Origin: XN24 sp035514535
GTDB lineage: Bacteria; Pseudomonadota; Gammaproteobacteria; Steroidobacterales; XN24
Direction: 5' to 3'
Assembly: GCA_035514535.1 (NCBI GenBank)
Contig: DATKAZ010000042.1
Coordinates: 28,916 to 92,915, forward strand
DNA: 64,000 nt
Both the position numbers and the translations under genes were made by a program. Below the pieces are notes generated by a model. That model did not search any database. It saw only the letters and a program-made list of their open reading frames with translations, and had not been told where the DNA came from. Shown here piece after piece: positions 58,159-64,000 of the stretch; the stretch's first letter is position 1, and each line of letters starts with the position of its first letter.

Positions 58159-59254
58159 TTACAGGCCCTGCTTCAGGCTGGCCTCTATGAACTGGTCCAG
58201 GTCGCCGTTGAGCACGGCCTGCGTGTTGCCGACCTCGACGCCCGTGCGCAGGTCCTTGATCCGCGACTGGTCCAGCACGTAGTTGCGGATCTGGTGGCCC
58301 CAGGCGATGTCAGATTTCGTGTCCTCGACAGCCTGGGCCGTGGCGCGGCGCTCCTGCATCTCCAGCTCGTAGAGCTTGGCCTTCAATTGCTTCATCGCCG
58401 TGGCCTTGTTCTTGTGCTGGCTGCGATCGTTCTGGCATTGCACGACGACGCCCGTCGGGTTGTGGGTGATGCGTACGGCGGACTCGGTGCGATTGACGTG
58501 CTGTCCACCGGCGCCGCTGGCACGGTAGACATCGATCCGCAGATCGGCGGGGTTGATTTCGATGTCCACCTCGTCGTCCACCTCCGGCGCAACGAACACG
58601 CCCGCGAAACTCGTGTGCCTGCGGTTGCCGGAATCGAAGGGCGACTTGCGCACGAGGCGATGAATACCGGTCTCGGTGCGCAGCCAGCCATAGGCATAGG
58701 GCCCGGTGACGAGTACCGTCGCGCTCTTGATTCCCGCGACTTCGCCTGCCGAGGCCTCGATGATCTCCGCCTCGAATCCGTGCGCCTCGATCCAGCGCAG
58801 GTACATGCGCAACAACATCTCCGCCCAGTCCTGGGCCTCGGTGCCACCCTGCCCCGCATTGATGTCGAGGAATGCGTTGCTGGCATCCATCGGGCCCGAA
58901 AACATGCGGCGGAACTCGAGCACGCCGACCTTCTTCTCGAGTTTGTCCGCGTCGGCCTCGATGCCCGCGACGGTCGCCTGGTCCTCCTCTTCCGCGGCGA
59001 GATCCAGCAGGTCGGTACCGTCTTTCAGTCCGCGGGAGATCTCGTCGAGCACATCTACCACGTCCTCGAGCTGGGCGCGTTCCCTCCCCAGCGCCTGGGC
59101 CTGTTCGGGCTTGCTCCAGACGTCCGGATTCTCCAGCTCGCGCCGCACTTCCTCGAGGCGTTCCCGCTTGCCCGGGTAGTCAAAGATACCTCCTCAGGGC
59201 GTCCGCCCTCGAGGTGAGATCGGCCAGTTGCTGACGCAGGGGTGAAATTTCCAT
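58159..59254 (-). CDS. prfB: Peptide chain release factor 2, with programmed +1 frameshift
   Basis: RF2 terminates translation at UGA and UAA. The start is ATG at 59254. Codon 24 is CTT and codon 25 an in-frame TGA, so the product needs a +1 shift (skipping the T at 59182) to read on as DYPGKRERLEEV. The full protein is 364 residues, close to E. coli. SPF (anticodon-like tripeptide, KSPFDSG) and the GGQ motif (GAGGQHVNRTESAVRITH) are present. Low RF2 favours shifting, giving autogenous control. Confidence 0.97.
59179..59194 (-). promoter_or_regulatory. prfB programmed frameshift site
   Basis: On the minus strand AGGAGGTATCTTTGAC contains an internal Shine-Dalgarno (AGGAGG), then TAT, the slippery CTT, the in-frame stop TGA and the following C. 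This is the classic RF2 recoding signal. The spacing between the internal Shine-Dalgarno and CTT is the same 3 nt as in E. coli. Confidence 0.97.
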
Positions 59255-59301
59255 CGCTGGAGCGGCTCGCATGCGGGTTTTCGACGAAGTCGCGCAGTTT
59301 A

Positions 59302-61005
59302 TCAGGCCGGCTCAAGATACTCGACGACCAGCTGCAGAGAACGCGTGCCGGCGTAATCGTTGACGCCGAGCCGGTAGGCGAGCGTGAGCCGCGCCGGGCG
59401 GGTCGCACCCAGACGCTCGGCCTGGCGGAAGGCGATGGCGTCGACGACACGCCGCCCGCCCGCGGGCCGCAGGCGGAGCTTGAGATGAACGGCGCCCACG
59501 ACGCGCGCATCCAGCAGTTCGAAGCAGCCGTCGAACAACGGCTCGGTGAAGCCCTGCCCCCACGGCGCCGCCTCGCGCAGGAGCTCCGCCGTCGCGAGAT
59601 TCAGCGCATCTTCCGGCAGCTCGCCGTCCGAAATGATCGTGCCGTCCAGCGCGCCGGGTTCCAGGCGCGCCGTGACCTCTGCCGCCAGGGCCTCGCGGAA
59701 CACGGCCAGGCCCGCCGGCGCCAGCGTGAGACCGGCCGCCATCGCGTGCCCGCCGAATCGCTCGATCAGTCCCGGATGGCGCGCATCCACGTCCGCAATC
59801 GCGTCGCGTATGTGCAGTCCGGGAATCGAGCGTGCCGAACCCTTCAAGAGCCCGTTCTCTGCCGCCGCGAACGCCACTGTCGGCCGGTGATAGCGCTCTT
59901 TCAGGCGGGCCGCCACCAGCCCCACGACGCCGCTGTGCCAGCCGCGCCGATGAACGCACAGGACCGGGGGAAGCGCCCCCTGCCCCGGCTCGAGGCCGGC
60001 GATGGCCTGCAGGGCTTCCTGCTGCATGCGCGCCTCGATTTCCTTGCGCTCCTCGTTCAGGCCGGACAGCAGTACGGCCAGCTCGCCGGCATGCGCGGCA
60101 TCGTCGCTCAGCAAACACTCGATGCCCACCGACATGTCGTCCAGGCGCCCCGCGGCATTCAGCCTCGGCCCCGCGGCAAATGCCAGGTCCGTCGTCACTG
60201 CCGCACACGGCTCGCGCTTGCCCGCCCGCAGCAGCGCGGTGATGCCCGGCCGGCAGGCACCTGCGCGAATGCGCTGCAAGCCCTGGGTGACGAGAATCCG
60301 GTTGTTGCGATCCAGCGGCACGAGATCCGCAACCGTGCCGAGCGCGACGAGATCCAGCAGCCCCGGCACCAGGCCGCGATCCGCGCCCAGTCGCCGCGCG
60401 AGCGCCGCCGCCAGGTAGAAGGCCACCCCCACGCCCGCGAGGCAGCGGCTCGGAAACGCCTGCCCGGGCAGCGCCGGGTTGACGATCGCCGTGGCTGGCG
60501 GGAGCAATGCCCCGGGCAGGTGATGGTCGGTGACCAGCACGTCCATGCCGAGCTCCCGTGCCAGAGAGACGCCGGCATGGCAGTTGATGCCGCTGTCGAC
60601 CGTGATGAGCAGCGCGGGAGGATCCGCAGCCGCGTCACGCACGAGCGCCGGGCTGAGGCCGTAGCCGTGGACGAACCGATCCGGCACGAGGTATGCCGGC
60701 GAGCCGCCGAGGGCGCGCAACACGCGCACCAGCAATGCGGTGCTGGTGGCGCCGTCGGCATCGAAGTCTCCGACGATCAGGATACGGCGCCCGTGCTCGA
60801 GGTGCTCGGCCACGAGCGTGGCGGCCGCAGCCACGCCCTCCAGGCTGCCGACGGGCGCGAGGCCCGTGAGCCCGGCATCGAGCTCAGCCGCCTGCCGCAC
60901 ACCGCGCGCGGCGAACAAGCGCGCGAGGACGGGCGGCACGCCCTGCAGCGCGCTTGCCGCGGCCACGTCGACCGGCCGTCGCCGGATGGGCCGGCGGCTC
61001 AGCAC
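59302..61005 (-). CDS. recJ: Single-stranded-DNA-specific exonuclease RecJ
   Basis: RecJ digests single-stranded DNA 5' to 3' in recombination and mismatch repair. The 567-residue protein has DHH motif I VGDFDADGATST, DHH in VTDHHLPG, and the DHHA1 region with FGGHAMAAGLTL. The GTG at 61005 gives MLSRRPIRRRP, matching the family N-terminus. An ATG at 61035 is possible. It overlaps the rpfE-like gene by 7 bp. It ends 47 bp before prfB. Confidence 0.93.
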   Translation of the reverse strand: MLSRRPIRRRPVDVAAASALQGVPPVLARLFAARGVRQAAELDAGLTGLAPVGSLEGVAAAATLVAEHLEHGRRILIVGDFDADGATSTALLVRVLRALGGSPAYLVPDRFVHGYGLSPALVRDAAADPPALLITVDSGINCHAGVSLARELGMDVLVTDHHLPGALLPPATAIVNPALPGQAFPSRCLAGVGVAFYLAAALARRLGADRGLVPGLLDLVALGTVADLVPLDRNNRILVTQGLQRIRAGACRPGITALLRAGKREPCAAVTTDLAFAAGPRLNAAGRLDDMSVGIECLLSDDAAHAGELAVLLSGLNEERKEIEARMQQEALQAIAGLEPGQGALPPVLCVHRRGWHSGVVGLVAARLKERYHRPTVAFAAAENGLLKGSARSIPGLHIRDAIADVDARHPGLIERFGGHAMAAGLTLAPAGLAVFREALAAEVTARLEPGALDGTIISDGELPEDALNLATAELLREAAPWGQGFTEPLFDGCFELLDARVVGAVHLKLRLRPAGGRRVVDAIAFRQAERLGATRPARLTLAYRLGVNDYAGTRSLQLVVEYLEPA

Positions 61006-61952
61006 AGCTCGTCCAGTGGACGGGGGCGGCGCCATACGCGCAGCGCGTCGGTGCGGCGCGTCTCGTGGACCGCCCGCGCGGTGACGATACGGACCCCGGC
61101 AAGGCGGCCGCGCCGGAGCAGGGCGAGCAGTGGTGCCGCCCAGTCCTGCTCGATCGCGGCGAGCCGTGCGGCGTCGACGGTTTCCACCGCCAGCGGCCAG
61201 GCGATTCCCCCCGCATCGACCGCGCCTCGCGCGGCGCGCGCGGCCGACACACCCGGCACCACGCCGAGGCGTCGCAGCCCGGCGAGATACGGCTCCTCGC
61301 GCGTATGCGTGGCGGGGGCCGCCGGCGGCGGGCCGGCCGGGAGGGCGCCCCCGCCCCATGGATGCAGCCCCGCAATCACGGGTGCGGCCCGCTCGCGGCG
61401 CTGATCATTCACCGCGTGGGCATGGAACAGCATCTCGACCTCCGACAGGAGCCGGCGCAAGTCCGCCTCCGGCGGGGCCGGTCGCGCAACATCGTCCATG
61501 AACGCGGCCGGGCCGGAGAATCCGCGCCAGGCCCGGGCGTCCGCACCCGCCTCTTCCCATGCCAGGTACCAGCGTGCGGGCGCGGCGATCTCCAGCCGCA
61601 GCCCGTCGCCGCCGAAAGTCTCGCGGAACGCCTTGGCCAGCCCGTCAGCCTCCTCGCGCGCGATCTCCAGCAGGGCGGCCGGAATTCGGAACATGCCGTG
61701 GTGGTCGGCGTCGGCGCCCAGCGGCTCGACGCGCAGGCAGCCCCGGGGCGGGTCCTCGAGTTCGCCGAGCGCACTGACCGGGCCGATCGGCCATCGCCGC
61801 GGGTCGCCTCCGGCCAACCCGGCGAGCGCGTCCCAGGGGGAGCCTTCCAGTGCACGCGCCCGGCCGCGCGCCAGCAGGCGCTCGAGCGCCGGCATGCGCG
61901 GCAAGACATGCGGCCCGACGGATTCGATTCCCGGGAGGAAAAGCGTGAACAA
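60999..61952 (-). CDS. RpfE-like / phosphoglycerate-mutase-fold protein upstream of recJ
   Basis: A 317-residue protein of the alkaline-phosphatase-superfamily group encoded upstream of recJ (RpfE in Xanthomonas). Recognisable are FTLFLPGIES at the N-terminus, the VNDQRRERAAPVIAGLHPWGGGALP region near residue 180 and weak similarity to 2,3-BPG-independent phosphoglycerate mutases. The usual metal ligands are not evident, so catalysis is uncertain. The start is TTG at 61952, since the first beta strand begins there. Physiological role unknown. Confidence 0.8.
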   Translation of the reverse strand: MFTLFLPGIESVGPHVLPRMPALERLLARGRARALEGSPWDALAGLAGGDPRRWPIGPVSALGELEDPPRGCLRVEPLGADADHHGMFRIPAALLEIAREEADGLAKAFRETFGGDGLRLEIAAPARWYLAWEEAGADARAWRGFSGPAAFMDDVARPAPPEADLRRLLSEVEMLFHAHAVNDQRRERAAPVIAGLHPWGGGALPAGPPPAAPATHTREEPYLAGLRRLGVVPGVSAARAARGAVDAGGIAWPLAVETVDAARLAAIEQDWAAPLLALLRRGRLAGVRIVTARAVHETRRTDALRVWRRPRPLDELC

Positions 61953-62004
61953 GATATCGTCTCAGCAGCTTGTTGTACGCGGAAAATTCATTATCGTAAC
62001 CATC

Positions 62005-62376
62005 ATGCGCTTCACGCTCGACCGGCACTCGACGGCCAATCTCATCACCTATGTGGGAATCGAGGGCATTCGGATCGGCCAGACGCGGATCGAGCAAAGC
62101 GTCATCGTCAGTGCGACCGACCTGATCGCGGACTGGCCCGTGAGGCATTTCCGCGGGCTGGACCTGGAATCCCTGGCCCCCGCGCTCGCCCTGGCACCGG
62201 AGATCCTCATCCTCGGCACCGGTGACCGTATCCAATTTCCGGCATCCGCGCTGTACGCGCAGCTCGCGGCTCGCGGCATCGGCCTGGACGTCATGGATAC
62301 CGCGGCGGCATGCAGGACCTACAACGTGCTGGTGAACGACCAGCGCCCGGTAGTGGCGGCGCTCATCCTGCCGTAA
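62005..62376 (+). CDS. DUF498/Mth938-type protein (Xcc1710-like)
   Basis: A 123-residue protein with the DUF498 fold signature: STANLITYVGIEGIRIG, DWPVRHF, PEILILGTGDRIQFP and DVMDTAAACRTYNVLVND. Homologues include NDUFAF3, a mitochondrial complex I assembly factor, but the bacterial role is unknown. It stands alone between the divergent rpfE-like gene and the convergent rpoS, 25 bp from the rpoS end. Confidence 0.9.
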   Translation: MRFTLDRHSTANLITYVGIEGIRIGQTRIEQSVIVSATDLIADWPVRHFRGLDLESLAPALALAPEILILGTGDRIQFPASALYAQLAARGIGLDVMDTAAACRTYNVLVNDQRPVVAALILP

Positions 62377-62401
62377 CGCTGCGGCGGCGAGCGCCCGCGC
62401 C

Positions 62402-63421
62402 TCAGTCCAGCAGCGTGTCCTGCGACAGGCCGTGACTTTCCATGATACTGCGTAACCGCGCGAGCGCATCCATCTGGATCTGCCGCACCCGCTCCCGCGT
62501 GACGCCGATCTGCTCCCCGACCTGTTCCAGCGTCGCACGCTCATGCCCATGCAGGCCGAAGCGCCGCTCGACGACGGCCCGCTGCTTGTCCGTCAGGCGC
62601 TCGAGCCAGTGCTCCAGCACGTCGTGGATATCGTCGGTCTGGCACTGGGTGGACGGATCCGCTTCGTCGTCATCCGGGATCATGTCCAGCAGGTTTCGTT
62701 CGCCGTCCCGGCCCATGATGCTGCCGCTCGTCACGAGACGGTCGTTGAGGCCGAGCATGCGATGGACTTCCGTCGGTTCGCGGTCCAGCAGGGTGGCGAT
62801 TTCGTCGGTGGTCGGTTCGCGGTCAAGCTGCTGGGTCAGGCGCCGCGAGGCCCGGAGGTAGACGTTGATCTCCTTCACGACGTGGATCGGCAGGCGGATC
62901 GTCCGCGTCTGGTTCATGATGGCGCGCTCGATCGTCTGCCGTATCCACCAGGTCGCGTAGGTCGAGAAGCGGAAGCCCTTCTCGGGATCGAACTTTTTCA
63001 CCGCGTGAATCAGGCCCAGGTTGCCCTCCTCGATCAGGTCGAGAAGCGGCAGGCCCCGATTCATGTAGCGGCGCGCGATCTTGACGACGAGCCGCAGGTT
63101 GCTCTCGATCATGCGCTTGCGCGCGGCCTCGTCGCCGCGCCGGGCACGGCGTGAATAATAGACCTCTTCTTCCGCCGTGAGCAGCGGCGAGAAACCGATC
63201 TCGGAAAGATAAAGGCGCGTGGCATCGGGCGATGCGCCGTCGGTCCCCGGTACGGCGGACTCGAATGCTTCCGCCGCCCGCTCCCCGATTTCGGTGCCGT
63301 CGGCGGCGCCCGGACTCTCGTCCTCGAGATCCAGCCCGGGCTCCTCGTCGCCACGGACATATGGCGCGAGGGCCCCGGCCCTGCTAGAGCGACTCCGTCC
63401 CTTGTCGCGCGTCGTTCCCAT
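62402..63421 (-). CDS. rpoS: Stationary-phase sigma factor RpoS
   Basis: RpoS directs the general stress response. The 339-residue protein has region 1.2 (DATRLYLSEIGFSPLLTAEEE), region 2 (LDLIEEGNLGLIHAVKKFDPEKGFRFSTYATWWIRQ), region 3 and region 4 (ATLEQVGEQIGVTRERVRQIQ). An acidic N-terminal tail precedes region 1.2. It follows nlpD by 48 bp, so its main promoter probably lies inside nlpD as in E. coli. Confidence 0.97.
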   Translation of the reverse strand: MGTTRDKGRSRSSRAGALAPYVRGDEEPGLDLEDESPGAADGTEIGERAAEAFESAVPGTDGASPDATRLYLSEIGFSPLLTAEEEVYYSRRARRGDEAARKRMIESNLRLVVKIARRYMNRGLPLLDLIEEGNLGLIHAVKKFDPEKGFRFSTYATWWIRQTIERAIMNQTRTIRLPIHVVKEINVYLRASRRLTQQLDREPTTDEIATLLDREPTEVHRMLGLNDRLVTSGSIMGRDGERNLLDMIPDDDEADPSTQCQTDDIHDVLEHWLERLTDKQRAVVERRFGLHGHERATLEQVGEQIGVTRERVRQIQMDALARLRSIMESHGLSQDTLLD

Positions 63422-63469
63422 ATCGCCCTTGCCTGGTGGCCGATGAACAGCGGCGGCTTCGTCGTCGCC

Positions 63470-64000
63470 TCAGCGCGGCGGCAGGAACCGCGCCGGGTCC
63501 ACCGGCTTGCCGTCTACCCTGATCTCGAAATGCAGCAAGGGGCGATCGGCGGGACCCCGACCCATCGAGGCGATGACCTGGCCCGCCTTGACTCGATCCC
63601 CCTCTGCAACCCTGAGCGCCCGGTTGTAGCCGTATGCGCTCAGGTATGAATCGTTATGCTTCAGGATAATAAGCTGGCCGTATCCGATGAGTCCACTGCC
63701 GCTGTACACCACTTCCCCGTCGGATGCCGCCCGAATTTCGCGGCCATCCGCGCCCGCGATTCCGATCCCGGTTGGATTGCGGCGACTCTCGCCGAAACGC
63801 CACACCAGCGGCCCCTCGACCGGCCAGAGCCATGGCGGGGCCGGAGCGGTCGCGGTTCTCGCCGGCCGGGTGCCCGCGGCTGGCGCCGGCGGGGGCGCGG
63901 GGCGGCCCGCCGCGGTGTCCGGCCGGCGGGCCGGTACGGCGGTCCCCGCCTGCGACCGGCCGGTCGCGGCCGGCGTGAGGCGGATGCGCTGCCCCGGGTA
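63470..64000 (-). CDS. nlpD: NlpD-like murein hydrolase activator (LysM + degenerate LytM), 5' end cut by window edge
   Basis: The visible 176 residues begin in the end of a LysM domain (YPGQRIRLTP), pass through a proline/alanine-rich linker and end in a LytM/M23 domain (WRFGESRRNPTGIGIAG, HNDSYLSAYGYN, LLHFEIRVDGKPVDPARFLPPR). Catalytic zinc ligands of M23 enzymes are missing, as in NlpD, which activates AmiC. The signal or lipobox lies beyond 64000. It is directly upstream of rpoS, the conserved arrangement. Confidence 0.93.
   Translation of the reverse strand, partial: YPGQRIRLTPAATGRSQAGTAVPARRPDTAAGRPAPPPAPAAGTRPARTATAPAPPWLWPVEGPLVWRFGESRRNPTGIGIAGADGREIRAASDGEVVYSGSGLIGYGQLIILKHNDSYLSAYGYNRALRVAEGDRVKAGQVIASMGRGPADRPLLHFEIRVDGKPVDPARFLPPR

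Noticed and set aside
59180..59254. In-frame TGA at codon 25 of prfB considered as a pseudogene mutation
   Set aside because: The stop sits in the canonical RF2 recoding signal, and the +1 frame continues into a complete protein.

Overview
The window is GC-rich, tightly packed chromosomal DNA from a gammaproteobacterium. The evidence is gene order: nlpD-rpoS; an rpfE-like gene with recJ-prfB-lysS; algU-mucA-mucB-rseC; sdhE-ygfX next to ygfZ; rluC divergent from rne; yceD-rpmF-plsX-fabH; and a lexA-imuA-imuB-imuC SOS mutagenesis operon. The mix recalls the Pseudomonadales and the Xanthomonadales/Nevskiales side of the class, but no rRNA or genus-specific marker is present, so the lineage stays open. 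I found no tRNA, rRNA, CRISPR array, prophage or transposase gene. Almost the whole window is core housekeeping DNA.

Layout. 1-5.9 kb: LexA-controlled mutasome (lexA, imuA, imuB, and imuC cut by the window edge), with a small inverted-repeat element between lexA and imuA. 6-9.7 kb: a Braun-type lipoprotein facing an L,D-transpeptidase, then a DUF1232 protein, an orphan ParA-like ATPase and inorganic pyrophosphatase. 9.8-12.6 kb: yceD-rpmF-plsX-fabH (ribosomal protein plus fatty-acid and phospholipid initiation). 12.7-17.9 kb: maf, a HAD phosphatase, rluC and the divergent rne with a long leader. 17.9-23.5 kb: LMW-PTP, kdsB, a Trm112-like gene, lpxK, msbA and exbD/exbB (LPS making and export). 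23.5-24.07 kb: a gene-free block of nested inverted repeats. 24-30 kb: comEC, a DUF2062 gene and the LolC/E-LolE-LolD lipoprotein exporter. 30-35.7 kb: a small exported protein, aguB, mfd and csiV. 35.7-62 kb: almost all minus strand. It comprises a PAS/degenerate-GGDEF protein, MTI phosphorylase, hpt, nagZ, an L,D-transpeptidase, rlmD, an exonuclease, acpS, pdxJ, recO, era, rnc, DUF4845, lepB, lepA, a glutaredoxin-like gene, rseC, mucB, mucA, rpoE, ygfX, sdhE, sdhBADC, sdhAF4, lysS, prfB (with its programmed frameshift), recJ and an rpfE-like gene. 62-64 kb: DUF498, rpoS and nlpD (cut by the edge).

Genes are arranged in long co-directional trains in which the stop of one gene overlaps the start of the next (ATGA, GTGA or TTGA), implying translational coupling. 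Envelope biology dominates: lipoprotein export and anchoring, LPS synthesis and flipping, cell-wall recycling, and the sigma-E envelope-stress locus with a recognisable self-activating promoter. Stress and mutagenesis control is also well represented (LexA, RpoE, RpoS, Mfd).

No unknown multi-gene system is obvious. The least explained features are non-coding: the roughly 480-bp nested palindrome block near 23.6-24.06 kb, two 44-bp perfect palindromes of identical geometry, a dispersed 22-bp repeat next to gene ends, and the AT-rich inverted-repeat element splitting the SOS operon. The most interesting protein is a LOV-like PAS protein lacking the photoactive cysteine, fused to a catalytically degenerate GGDEF domain.
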